Below are positions 53,270-61,343 of a stretch of DNA of 64,000 bases, piece by piece. Position 1 is the first letter of the stretch, and each line of letters starts with the position of its first letter. The stretch covers positions 434,001 through 498,000 of the forward strand of contig NZ_JADNQZ010000058.1 of the NCBI RefSeq assembly GCF_015709515.1, given 5' to 3'. A model generated the notes under the pieces. The model saw only the letters and a list, made by a program, of their open reading frames with translations, had not been told where the DNA came from and ran no database searches. Source of the DNA: Methylocystis sp. H62 (GTDB lineage: Bacteria > Pseudomonadota > Alphaproteobacteria > Rhizobiales > Beijerinckiaceae). Made by a program: the position numbers and the translations under genes.

Positions 53270-55009
53270 TCACTCCCCAAGCGCCGCATGCGACTCGTTC
53301 ACCGAAGCGCCGCCGTCGATCACGCTTTTCGCCAATCCAGGCGTGGCGATCACGATATTTTCGGCAAAGAAGCGGGCAAGCGCGGCGTAGCGCGCCGCAT
53401 GCGCATTGGCTTCGCGCCGCGCGCGTTTCGCGCCCTTGACGAGCAGCGTCGCGCCGCGCGCCAGCGCGAAGAGGCGCAGATAGGGCGTCGCGCCGGCGAG
53501 CGCGCCGGCGAGTTCGGCTTTCGGGAGAAACGCGCTCGCCTGCGCCAGCGCTTCGACAGACTCGCGCAACGCCTCGCGCGCGACATCGGCTTCGCTCGCG
53601 ATGGCGCGCATGTCGTCGATCTCGCGCGCGAGCGCCACGCCGTCGCCGCCGCGGATCTTGCGCGTCACGAGATCGATCGCCTGAATGCCGTTCGTGCCTT
53701 CGTAGATGGCGCAGATGCGCGCGTCGCGCATGAGCCGCGCGACGCCGGTCTCCTCGATATAGCCCATGCCGCCGAAAACCTGCACGGCGAGCGACGTCGT
53801 CTCATTGGCGATATCGGTCGAAAACGCCTTGGCGACGGGCGTCAGCAGAGAAGCGCGCTCATGCGCCGCCGATGCGCGCGCGGGATCGCTGTCGCGATGC
53901 GCGCGATCGATCGCGGCGGCCGTCTCGTAGCAAATCGCCCGCGCCGCCGCCGTTGAACTCGCCATGGTCAGCAGCATGCGCGCGACGTCCGGATGCTCGA
54001 TGATCGCGCTCGTCTCCTTGGCGCCGGGCGCGCGGCCCTGCTTGCGCTCGCGCGCGTATCCGAGCGCCATTTGCGTCGCGCGTTCGGCGAGCGCCACGCC
54101 TTGCAGCCCGACGGAGAGGCGGGCGTTGTTCATCATGGTGAACATGCAGGCGAGGCCCTTGTTCTCCTCGCCGAGGAGATAAGCGACCGCGCCGCCCTCA
54201 TCGCCATAGATCATGGTGCAGGTCGGCGAGCCATGGATTCCGAGCTTGTGCTCGATGCCGGCGCACCGCACATCGTTGCGCCGCGTGGAGCCGCCCGTTT
54301 CGTCGGGCAGGAATTTCGGCGCCAGAAACAGCGATATGCCGCGCGTGCCGGCGGGCGCGTCGGGAAGGCGCGCAAGGACGAGATGCACGATGTTCGGCGC
54401 AAGATCGTGCTCGCCATAGGTGATGAAGATCTTCTGGCCGAACAGGCGGTAGGACCCGTCGGGCGCGCGTTCGGCGCGCGTGCGCATCAATCCGAGATCG
54501 GAGCCGGCGCCGGGCTCAGTGAGATTCATCGTCGCGGTCCATTCGCCGCTGACGATTCTGCGCAGATAGGTTTCCTTCAGCGCGTCGCTGGCATGCGCCT
54601 CCATCGCCTCGATCGCGCCATGGCCGAGCAACGGGCAAACGGCGAACGCCATGTTGGCGGCGTTCCAGATCTCCGTGCAGCCGGCGTTGAGCAGGGCAGG
54701 GAGATCCAGCCCGCCATAATCCTCGCCGGCCGCGATGGCGTTCCAGCCGCCATCCTGCCATTGCGCATAGGCTTCACGCCAGCCGGGAGGCGTCGTGACG
54801 GCGCCATTGGCGTATGTCGCGCCGATGCGATCGCCGATCTGATCGAGCGGCAGCAGAACCTGTTCGGCGAATTTGGCCGCCTCGGCCAACGTCTGTTCGG
54901 CGACGCCGTCGGCGAGATCGCGGTAGACGCCATCGGCCTCGATCGCGCCGTCGCCGGCCGCGAGGCGAAGCGCAAAAACAATGTCGTCGAGCGGCGCGCG
55001 ATAGGTCAT
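53270..55009 (-). CDS. Acyl-CoA dehydrogenase (DmdC-like, long form)
   Basis: A 579-residue flavoenzyme of the acyl-CoA dehydrogenase superfamily. FAD contacts appear in WTATMNLTEPGAGSDLG and the catalytic-base region is YEGTNGIQAIDL, with the conserved glutamate after Tyr. The extra C-terminal domain (about 470-579) is the type found in 3-methylmercaptopropionyl-CoA dehydrogenases (DmdC) and related long forms. It would hand electrons to ETF and the ETF-QO at 8728. The substrate cannot be settled from sequence. Confidence 0.9.
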   Translation of the reverse strand: MTYRAPLDDIVFALRLAAGDGAIEADGVYRDLADGVAEQTLAEAAKFAEQVLLPLDQIGDRIGATYANGAVTTPPGWREAYAQWQDGGWNAIAAGEDYGGLDLPALLNAGCTEIWNAANMAFAVCPLLGHGAIEAMEAHASDALKETYLRRIVSGEWTATMNLTEPGAGSDLGLMRTRAERAPDGSYRLFGQKIFITYGEHDLAPNIVHLVLARLPDAPAGTRGISLFLAPKFLPDETGGSTRRNDVRCAGIEHKLGIHGSPTCTMIYGDEGGAVAYLLGEENKGLACMFTMMNNARLSVGLQGVALAERATQMALGYARERKQGRAPGAKETSAIIEHPDVARMLLTMASSTAAARAICYETAAAIDRAHRDSDPARASAAHERASLLTPVAKAFSTDIANETTSLAVQVFGGMGYIEETGVARLMRDARICAIYEGTNGIQAIDLVTRKIRGGDGVALAREIDDMRAIASEADVAREALRESVEALAQASAFLPKAELAGALAGATPYLRLFALARGATLLVKGAKRARREANAHAARYAALARFFAENIVIATPGLAKSVIDGGASVNESHAALGE

Positions 55010-55130
55010 CCGATTTTCTCCAATCCGAATCGTTGCACGGAATCTAGCGCGCCAGCGCGAACGCGCGGGCTATCTCCTCTATGTGCGTCAAAACGCATAT
55101 TTTCCCTCATGGGTCGGGCATTCGCAGAGT

Positions 55131-55691
55131 ATGGGGAAGAAATGGAGCTTCAATTACGAGGAGCGGGCGGCGACGGCGCGCGCGGCGCACCAGGAAATCG
55201 GCCGCACTTTCGCGCGACTCAAGAATCGCAATGACGAGAACGATCCTGCCACGATCGCCTGGAAGGCGGCGATCGCCCGCTTTCGTGACGCACTGCGCCT
55301 CGCCTATCCGGGTGATTTCGGAGAGGATATCGAACGACTGAAAGCAGGCGACGCGCGTGGACTCGAGGGCGTGATTCGCTTTCTTGAAGCCGATCCTATG
55401 TTTTTTGGCTCTGGCTACGCCAAGGCCGATCTCATTCGTTTCATCAACCGCATGGCGCTGACCGAGCATCAGGCGAAGCGCCTGCGCGCGGTTGCTCTCT
55501 CGATCGTCGAGCGGCGCGCGTCGCAGGAATTTCGGCGCTATTGCCGACTGGCCGCAAAGGTCAACCACCCAGGCTTGCGAGAGGAGCTGCGGGTTCGAGC
55601 GGCGTGCGGCGATCCCGCCGTCGCACGGCGGGCGGGCTGGATGCTCGCCTATGTCGAATCGCCGCCTTGCGCGCCGCGCGCCGCCCGGTAA
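55131..55691 (+). CDS. Hypothetical helical protein
   Basis: About 186 residues, strongly helical and basic, with no signal peptide or TM helix. A central acidic/hydrophobic segment reads DARGLEGVIRFLEADPMFFG and the C-terminal part LRAVALSIVERRASQEFRRY. I do not recognise a family. Start ATG 55131 (MGKKWSFNYEERAA) is preferred; GTG 55083 is in frame. It is 38 bp upstream of the FmdB gene in the same direction. Confidence 0.6.
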   Translation: MGKKWSFNYEERAATARAAHQEIGRTFARLKNRNDENDPATIAWKAAIARFRDALRLAYPGDFGEDIERLKAGDARGLEGVIRFLEADPMFFGSGYAKADLIRFINRMALTEHQAKRLRAVALSIVERRASQEFRRYCRLAAKVNHPGLREELRVRAACGDPAVARRAGWMLAYVESPPCAPRAAR

Positions 55692-55729
55692 AATCGGCGG
55701 ATCGTCAATTCGGCGGATCCGAGGGACAA

Positions 55730-55954
55730 ATGCCGCTTTTCGCCTATCGCTGCAGTGACTGCGCGCATCAGTTCGAAACTCTGTCGCGTTTCGACGAGAC
55801 CCCCGAGTGCCCCGCGTGCGGCGGCGCCCATGTCGAGCGCCAGTTGTCGCTCATCGCGCGACCCACCGCTGGCGGCGAGTCTGCGGAGAGCTGCGCCGCG
55901 ATGGCGGGGGGATCGCCCTGTCCGAGTTGCCCGGCGTTAGCAGGCCAGATGTGA
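55730..55954 (+). CDS. FmdB-family zinc ribbon protein
   Basis: A 74-residue protein: MPLFAYRCSDCAHQFE ... CPACGGAHVERQLS. The two Cys-x-x-Cys pairs make a zinc ribbon of the FmdB regulatory-protein family, often found near formamidase and other one-carbon genes. The C-terminal part has further cysteines (SCAAM, PCPSCPAL). Ribosome binding site GAGGG lies three bases before ATG 55730. Its stop overlaps the hydrolase start (GTGA). Confidence 0.88.
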   Translation: MPLFAYRCSDCAHQFETLSRFDETPECPACGGAHVERQLSLIARPTAGGESAESCAAMAGGSPCPSCPALAGQM

Positions 55955-56829
55955 CGTCGGCGGCGGCGACTCTGCTCGGAGCGCGTCGCCTGGTTGTTCC
56001 GGCCAACGGAATTGAGTTCGAGGTTTTCGAGGCCGGCGCGGGCGATCGGCTCGCGCTGCTCCTGCACGGCTTTCCCCAGCACGCCGTCATGTGGCGTCAT
56101 CTTGTCGGACCGCTCGCCGCCGCCGGATATCGCGTTTGGGCGGTCAATCAGCGCGGCTATGGCGCCACGACGCGCCCCGTGGAGAAAGACGCCTATTCCC
56201 TCGAGGCGCTGACGGCCGACGTCGCGGGATTGATCGACGCCGCCAATCCCGCCTCGGTCTCGCTTGTCGGCCATGACTGGGGCGGTTTCCTCGCCTGGGT
56301 CGTCGCCATTCGCAAGCTGCGGAAGATTGACGCTCTCGTCATTCTGAACATTCCGCACCCCCTGTGCTTCCGGCGCGCGCTCGAACAGGAATGGAGACAA
56401 AAGCTGAAGTCCGCCTATGCGGCCTTCTTTCAGCTGCCCTGGCTGCCTGAACGGCTGCTGTCCGCGCGGCGCGGCGCGGGCGCCGCGTGGCTGATGGAAC
56501 GGGCCGCAGGCCGGGACGGCGTTTTTTCGAAAGCGGCGATGGATATCTACCGCGCCAATGTCGCGGCGCCGGGCGCGGCCCGCGCCATGCTCAATTGGTA
56601 TCGCGCCGCGGGCCGCGACATTCTGGCGGCGGAAGACCTCGAGGCGCCGATAGATGCGCCGACGCTTGTGGTTTGGGGACTTAATGATGCGGCGCTCGGC
56701 GAATCCTGTCTTGACGGCACGGAACGCTATGTTCGCCATCTCCGGATCGAGCGGCTGCCAGGCGTGTCGCACTGGACCCCCGAAGACGCGCCGGAAAAAG
56801 TTAACGAGCTGATTTTGGGCTTGCTTTAA
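55951..56829 (+). CDS. Alpha/beta hydrolase, epoxide hydrolase-like
   Basis: A 292-residue hydrolase. The oxyanion loop LLHGFPQHAVMW and nucleophile elbow GHDWGGFLAW with an aspartate nucleophile place it among epoxide hydrolases and haloalkane dehalogenases. A catalytic acid is likely in VVWGLNDAALGE and the histidine in LPGVSHWTPED. GTG 55951 overlaps the FmdB stop, so translation is probably coupled; the frame is open from 55807. The substrate is unknown. Confidence 0.87.
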   Translation: MTSAAATLLGARRLVVPANGIEFEVFEAGAGDRLALLLHGFPQHAVMWRHLVGPLAAAGYRVWAVNQRGYGATTRPVEKDAYSLEALTADVAGLIDAANPASVSLVGHDWGGFLAWVVAIRKLRKIDALVILNIPHPLCFRRALEQEWRQKLKSAYAAFFQLPWLPERLLSARRGAGAAWLMERAAGRDGVFSKAAMDIYRANVAAPGAARAMLNWYRAAGRDILAAEDLEAPIDAPTLVVWGLNDAALGESCLDGTERYVRHLRIERLPGVSHWTPEDAPEKVNELILGLL

Positions 56830-56999
56830 AATATTCAGCGCTCGAGGACGCAAAAAGCAGCGTGTGGGGGCCAGTAATGGTTGACTTGGCGCGCTGGCAT
56901 GGGAATCTGTTCAATGGTCCCGGACCCCTGCGTCCGGCGGTCGCTGTTTTGCGCCTTTGGCTCAGCGGCCGGCTTTCGACCAAGAGAAGGAGATGATCC

Positions 57000-57539
57000 A
57001 TTCGCCGTCCAATGAAGAGCATCGCAGCCCCCCAGAAGGAAGGGCCGCGCATCAATCGGGAAATTCGCGCGCGAGAAGTGCAGCTAATCGATTCCGAGGG
57101 GAAAAATCACGGCGTCATCCAATTGCCGGACGCGCTGGGCATCGCCGAAGCGGCGGGACTCGATCTCGTCGAGATCGCGCCCAATTCCACGCCCCCCGTC
57201 TGCAAAATTCTTGATTACGGGCGTTTTCGCTTCGCCGAACAAAAGAAGGCCGCCGAGGCCCGCAAAAAACAGAAAGTCGTCGAGGTTAAGGAGATAAAGC
57301 TTCGGCCCGGCATCGACGACCATGATTACGGCGTGAAAATGAAAGCGGTGCGCCGCTTCTTCGAAGAAGGCGACAAGGTTAAGGTCACCCTTCGCTTTCG
57401 TGGCCGCGAAATCGCGCATCAGGACATTGGCTATCGGCTTCTGTCCCGCGTGAAGGCTGAGACCGCCACGTTGGCCAAAGTCGAACTCGAACCGTCCATG
57501 GAAGGACGGCAGATGGTGATGGTGCTGGCGCCTCGATAG
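57000..57539 (+). CDS. infC: Translation initiation factor IF-3 with ATT start codon
   Basis: IF-3 prevents premature subunit joining and checks start codons. The protein has the N-domain ([20 protein letters not shown]), the linker helix ([20 protein letters not shown]) and the C-domain ending [14 protein letters not shown] (56987-56992) lies seven bases before ATT at 57000 and 19 before the first ATG (57012). ATT also gives the typical start [11 protein letters not shown]. The rare codon permits autoregulation, as in E. coli. Length from ATT is 179 residues. TTGACT at 56881-56886 could be the -35 element, but its -10 is weak. Confidence 0.95.
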   Translation: MRRPMKSIAAPQKEGPRINREIRAREVQLIDSEGKNHGVIQLPDALGIAEAAGLDLVEIAPNSTPPVCKILDYGRFRFAEQKKAAEARKKQKVVEVKEIKLRPGIDDHDYGVKMKAVRRFFEEGDKVKVTLRFRGREIAHQDIGYRLLSRVKAETATLAKVELEPSMEGRQMVMVLAPR

Positions 57540-57594
57540 CGCGCGTCTCGCCGCAAGGGCAGGGCCGGGCTGCGGCCGAGGGGTGGCGATCGCT

Positions 57595-58506
57595 ATGTTT
57601 AAATCTTGGATTCGCACTCTGACCGCGCGTCGCGCTTGCGTTCTCGGGGCCGCGGCGCTGCTTGCTCTGAGCGTCGCGCCGGCCAGAGCGCAGCTTGTTC
57701 TCCCGGGTGCGGTCGCCCCGACTCCCGAAGGGACGGTCGCCAGTCCCGGACAAGCAAAGAAAAGAAGCGTCGGCGGCGAGATGGGAGCGGCCGCGGGGCC
57801 GGCCATCATGCCGAAGGCGCCCGCCGAAGACGCGATCGTCGGGAAAATCATCAAACGCGATGGCGAGGGAAGCGCCATTGAATTCTCGCGCGCCGGAGCG
57901 GACCTGCAGGTCGCCAAGCTCACGCTCGTCGGGGATGATTTGCGGCGCTCCGGCGAAGCCTGCCGAGTCGAAGTGGCCGGAACGCCGTTGAAGCTCACGG
58001 CCCGCCAGAGCGAGACCGGATTGCGGCGCTATCAGATCTCATTTCCAGCCTGCGCTTTCACGTTCGACGTTCTCGACGGCGCGATTCTCGTCACCAACGA
58101 GGGCAAGGCTTGTGAACTGAAGGACGCGGGTTGCCGCGCCGATCCCGAGGGTCTCTGGGGGATGAGCGCGGATGAAATCGACCCCAAGAAGGGGGAAGAG
58201 ATGCTCGGCGCCCGCGCGCGCGTCGAGAAGACGGTGCGAAGCACGTTCCGCGCGCTTTACGATCAGTACAAGAAGGAAAAAGCCATCCGCGACTTCATTG
58301 TGAAGGAGCAGGCGGGCTTCTCCTCCTGGCGCGAGGAAGTGTGCCGGTCCTATGCGCGCGAGCCGGATTTCGGCTATTGCGCCTTGATACTGACGGAAGC
58401 CCGCGCCATCGCGCTCGGCGCGCAGCTCGCCACTGGCGTCAAACTGCCGCCTGGGGTCGCCGAAGAGGTCGCGGCGGAGAACACGAAGAAGGACGCGAAG
58501 AAATAG
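57595..58506 (+). CDS. Secreted protein with LprI-like C-terminal segment
   Basis: About 303 residues with a signal peptide (CVLGAAALLALSVAPARAQ). The middle has an acidic/beta-rich part with cysteines in GEACRVEV, FPACAFTF and KACELKDAGCRADPEGLWG. The C-terminal part (SSWREEVCRSYAREPDFGYC then ALILTEARAIAL) matches the Trp-x-x-x-x-Cys ... Cys-x-x-x-Leu-Thr-x-x-Arg pattern of LprI/DUF1311-type lysozyme-inhibitor domains. This suggests an envelope protective protein; the match is partial. ATG 57595 follows GAGGGG by 11 bases. Its stop converges on lutF. Confidence 0.65.
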   Translation: MFKSWIRTLTARRACVLGAAALLALSVAPARAQLVLPGAVAPTPEGTVASPGQAKKRSVGGEMGAAAGPAIMPKAPAEDAIVGKIIKRDGEGSAIEFSRAGADLQVAKLTLVGDDLRRSGEACRVEVAGTPLKLTARQSETGLRRYQISFPACAFTFDVLDGAILVTNEGKACELKDAGCRADPEGLWGMSADEIDPKKGEEMLGARARVEKTVRSTFRALYDQYKKEKAIRDFIVKEQAGFSSWREEVCRSYAREPDFGYCALILTEARAIALGAQLATGVKLPPGVAEEVAAENTKKDAKK

Positions 58507-58539
58507 TCGCGGCGCCGACGTCGCCAGACTAATCGTCGT

Positions 58540-59370
58540 TCAACCGCCCCTGCGCATCAACATGCCGCGCCCTGGATCATAAGCGAGGATTGCCGCGACC
58601 AGGAACGCGCTGGTGTAGGCGAAGACAATCGCGAGCGAGGTCCACGCGACTTTTTCATAAAAGGCGAAGCGGATCAGTTCGACCGCATGCGTGAACGGAT
58701 TGACCTCGCACACATAATAGAGCCAGGGGCTCGACTCCTTCACGCGCCACAGCGGGTAGAGCGCGGAAGACGCGAAGAACATCGGAAAAATCACGAAATT
58801 CATCACCCCGGCGAAGTTTTCGAGCTGCTTGATCAGCGACGACAGCAGCATGCCGAGCGCGCCGAGCATCAGGCCGCTGAGCGCGAGCGCCGGCAGCAGG
58901 GTGAGATAGCCCCATGTCGTTGGCGGCTCGATCTCCCAGAAATAGGCGATCACCAGGAAGGCGTAGACCTGCAGTATCGAGACGGCGACGCCCGCCAGAA
59001 GTTTGGAGCCGAGCAGAAACCAGCGCGGAAAGGGCGAGACGAGCAGCGTGCGCATACTGCCCATTTCGCGGTCGTAGACCATCGAGAGCGAGGACTGCAT
59101 GCCGTTGAACAGCTGGATCATCGCCATCAGGCCCGGCGCGATATAGACCTCGTAGAGAACGTAAGTTTCGTAGGGCGGGATGATCGAAACGCCGAGCACC
59201 TGCCGGAAGCCCGCCGCGAAAATGAAGAGCCAGACGAGCGGGCGCACCAGCGCCGAGACGAAGCGTTCGCGCTGATGCAGAAAGCGTAAGGCTTCGCGCC
59301 AGACGACGCCCGAGAGGCAGATGAAATATTGGCGAAGGGTGAAGCCTCTCGGCGCAGCAATTTCGCTCAT
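58540..59370 (-). CDS. lutF: ABC-2 permease of the lanthanide/PQQ-associated transporter
   Basis: A 276-residue inner-membrane permease with about six TM helices (ALVRPLVWLFIFAAG, LALSGLMLGALGMLLSSLI and others). It belongs to the ABC-2 family and to the group found with PQQ-dependent dehydrogenases (PedC-type). In Methylorubrum the matching gene is lutF, part of the transporter needed for lanthanide uptake. Its start overlaps the lutE stop by 4 bp, so the two are coupled. Transport direction and cargo (free Ln3+ or chelate) are not shown by sequence. Confidence 0.82.
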   Translation of the reverse strand: MSEIAAPRGFTLRQYFICLSGVVWREALRFLHQRERFVSALVRPLVWLFIFAAGFRQVLGVSIIPPYETYVLYEVYIAPGLMAMIQLFNGMQSSLSMVYDREMGSMRTLLVSPFPRWFLLGSKLLAGVAVSILQVYAFLVIAYFWEIEPPTTWGYLTLLPALALSGLMLGALGMLLSSLIKQLENFAGVMNFVIFPMFFASSALYPLWRVKESSPWLYYVCEVNPFTHAVELIRFAFYEKVAWTSLAIVFAYTSAFLVAAILAYDPGRGMLMRRGG

Positions 59371-60113
59371 GCCAAAAGCTTCTCCTGACCGATCCCGGCG
59401 ATGCGCGCGAAAGCGTCGCCAATATTCGCCGCGCCTTGCGCCGCGACGATCTCCCGCGCCCGGTCGGTCGCGAGCACCTTGCCCTGATGCAGAATGACGA
59501 CCTGATCATCGTCGGCGATCTCGTCGACAAGATGCGTGGTCCACAAAACGCCGAGATTCTTTTCCCGCACCAGCTCGCGAACAAGCGCGAGGAGATCGGC
59601 GCGCGCCTTGATGTCGAGCCCGACCGTCGGCTCGTCGAGAAGCAGCAGCCGCGGATCATGCAGCAGCGCGCGGGCAATTTCGACGCGGCGCATCTGTCCG
59701 CCCGACAACGCGCGCGCCTTGTCCTTGGCGCGGTCTGCAAGGCCCGCGCGCGCCAGCGCCGCCTGTCCGAGGCGGCGCGCGTCGATCGGGCCGACGCCAT
59801 GCAGGGCTGCGTGGTAAAGGAGATTCTGCATCACGCTGAGTTCGAGATCGAGCGTGCGCGCCTGAAAGACGACGCCAAGCTGGCGTAGCGCCGCGCCCGG
59901 CTCGCGCATGACGTTATGGCCGAAGATCTCGATCTCGCCGTGGCGCGCGGCGTAGAGCCGCGTGATCAGCGAGAACAGCGTGCTTTTGCCCGCGCCGTTT
60001 AATCCAAGCAGCGCCGTGAAGCTGCCGGCCGGGACGGAAAAGCTGACGTCGTCGAGCGCCTTGCGCGCGCCATAGGAATGGCTGACGTTTCTGATCGCGA
60101 GCGCGTCGGTCAT
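59367..60113 (-). CDS. lutE: ABC ATPase of the lanthanide/PQQ-associated transporter
   Basis: A 248-residue ATP-binding subunit: Walker A GLNGAGKSTL (about 37-46), signature LSGGQMRRVEI, Walker B LLLLDEPTVGLD, H-loop TTHLVDEI. It is one nucleotide-binding domain serving the lutF permease, with which it overlaps. A palindromic intergenic repeat (60134-60240) lies between it and the upstream beta-propeller gene and may affect expression of these last two genes. Confidence 0.85.
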   Translation of the reverse strand: MTDALAIRNVSHSYGARKALDDVSFSVPAGSFTALLGLNGAGKSTLFSLITRLYAARHGEIEIFGHNVMREPGAALRQLGVVFQARTLDLELSVMQNLLYHAALHGVGPIDARRLGQAALARAGLADRAKDKARALSGGQMRRVEIARALLHDPRLLLLDEPTVGLDIKARADLLALVRELVREKNLGVLWTTHLVDEIADDDQVVILHQGKVLATDRAREIVAAQGAANIGDAFARIAGIGQEKLLA

Positions 60114-60133
60114 TGCGGCGCTCCGACAGGATT

Positions 60134-60240
60134 GTCATTCCCGGCATTCGCGACGCGAATGACCGGGAATCCAGAGCCACGGCCAACAGCGCCGATCGCG
60201 GCTCTGGATTCCCGATCGCGCTCCGCGCATCGGGAATGAC
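60134..60240. repeat. Nested palindromic intergenic element
   Basis: The outer ends GTCATTCCCG (60134-60143) and CGGGAATGAC (60231-60240) are perfect inverted repeats. Inside, CGGGAATCCAGAGCC (60164-60178) and GGCTCTGGATTCCCG (60200-60214) form a perfect 15-bp dyad. The element fills nearly the whole gap between lutE and the beta-propeller gene and resembles the GTCATTCCCG-type palindromic repeats scattered in many alphaproteobacterial genomes. Confidence 0.85.
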
Positions 60241-60258
60241 ATTCGTGAAGACCCACAC

Positions 60259-61212
60259 TCATTGGGGGGCCACGACGACGCCCCAGGGGAAGGCGCCGAC
60301 CGGGATCGACTTCACCACTTTGAGCGATGCGACGTCGATCACCGAGACGTCGTTGGAGACGCCATTGGCGGTGAGCAGATATTTTTCGTCGGGCGTGAAA
60401 GCGAGGTGCCAGACGCGCTGACCGACGAACAGATATTTTTCGATTCTTTTCGTCTGCGCGTCGATCACCGCGACGCGATTGGCTGGCCCCAACGCGACGA
60501 AGGCGCGTTTTCCGTCACGCGTGAATGAAATGCCGATCGGCTGGATCGCCTCTTTCGACATCGCCGGAATGTCGAAGGCGATCTTCTGCTTCAACTCGCG
60601 TTTCACGGGATCGATGATCGCGACGGTGCCCCCGACTTCCGATGAAACCCACAGCTCCGAACCGTCCTTCTTGAACTCGGCGAAACGCGGCCGCGCGTCG
60701 ACGAGAATATTCGCGACGATCTGTTTCGACTGCGTGTCGATCAGATGCGCCATATTGGTCGTTTCCGAGGTGTTGACGAGCAGTTTGCCGTCGGGACTGA
60801 TGGCCATGCCCTCGGGTTCGACGCCGACGGGAATGTCGCCGATCATCTCTTTCTTCTTCACGTCGATCAGCGTGACGAGATTGTCGTTTTCGTTCGAGAC
60901 ATAAATCACGTCGCCATCGGGACTGAGCGCCAGAAGCTCGGGATCCGGGCCCGAGGGCAGCTTGCCGGTGATTTTTAGCGTCTTCGTGTCGAGCACTTGA
61001 ATGGCGTCGTCGTCGCCGGCGCAGATATAGAGTTCGGAGCCGTCCTTGTTGAGCGCAATGCCGCGCGGGCGTCGGCCGACCTTCACGGTCGCTGTCGCTT
61101 CCAGCTTCTCCGTATCGAGGACGGTGATGGAATTGCCCTTCTCGTTGCTGACGTACGCCTTGTAGGCGTGGGCGGGCGTGATCAAAGTTGCGAGCAGCGC
61201 CGCGACCCACAA
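60259..61212 (-). CDS. Periplasmic YVTN beta-propeller protein of the lut cluster
   Basis: About 317 residues. A signal peptide (LWVAALLATLITPAHA) is followed by seven-bladed propeller repeats with AYVSNEKGNSITVLDTEK, LYICAGDDDAIQVLDTKT and VIYVSNENDNLVTLIDVKKK. It matches the beta-propeller subgroup that accompanies PQQ-linked ABC transporters. The best start is TTG 61212: the frame upstream runs through repeat copy 2 and looks artificial, and AGGGAG of that repeat is four bases from the TTG. The function is probably periplasmic binding or assembly in the lanthanide system. Confidence 0.82.
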   Translation of the reverse strand: MWVAALLATLITPAHAYKAYVSNEKGNSITVLDTEKLEATATVKVGRRPRGIALNKDGSELYICAGDDDAIQVLDTKTLKITGKLPSGPDPELLALSPDGDVIYVSNENDNLVTLIDVKKKEMIGDIPVGVEPEGMAISPDGKLLVNTSETTNMAHLIDTQSKQIVANILVDARPRFAEFKKDGSELWVSSEVGGTVAIIDPVKRELKQKIAFDIPAMSKEAIQPIGISFTRDGKRAFVALGPANRVAVIDAQTKRIEKYLFVGQRVWHLAFTPDEKYLLTANGVSNDVSVIDVASLKVVKSIPVGAFPWGVVVAPQ

Positions 61213-61213
61213 T

Positions 61214-61340
61214 CCCCTCCCTGTCCCTCCCCCGCTTCGCGGGAGAGGGGACGCTAACGATCGGCGTTTCGCGAAAAGGAGCGAGAGGCCGAATCTGCTC
61301 CCTCTCCCGCGGCAGCGGGGGAGGGGTGGGGAGGGGGCGT
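61214..61340. repeat. Dispersed intergenic repeat, copy 2 (short form)
   Basis: A shorter copy of the element at 53041-53250, lacking the 59-bp hairpin insert. It fills the whole gap between the lutA stop (61344) and the TTG of the beta-propeller gene (61210-61212). Its purine-rich edge (GGGACAGGGAGGGGA on the minus strand) abuts the start codon. Confidence 0.85.
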
Positions 61341-61343
61341 TCT

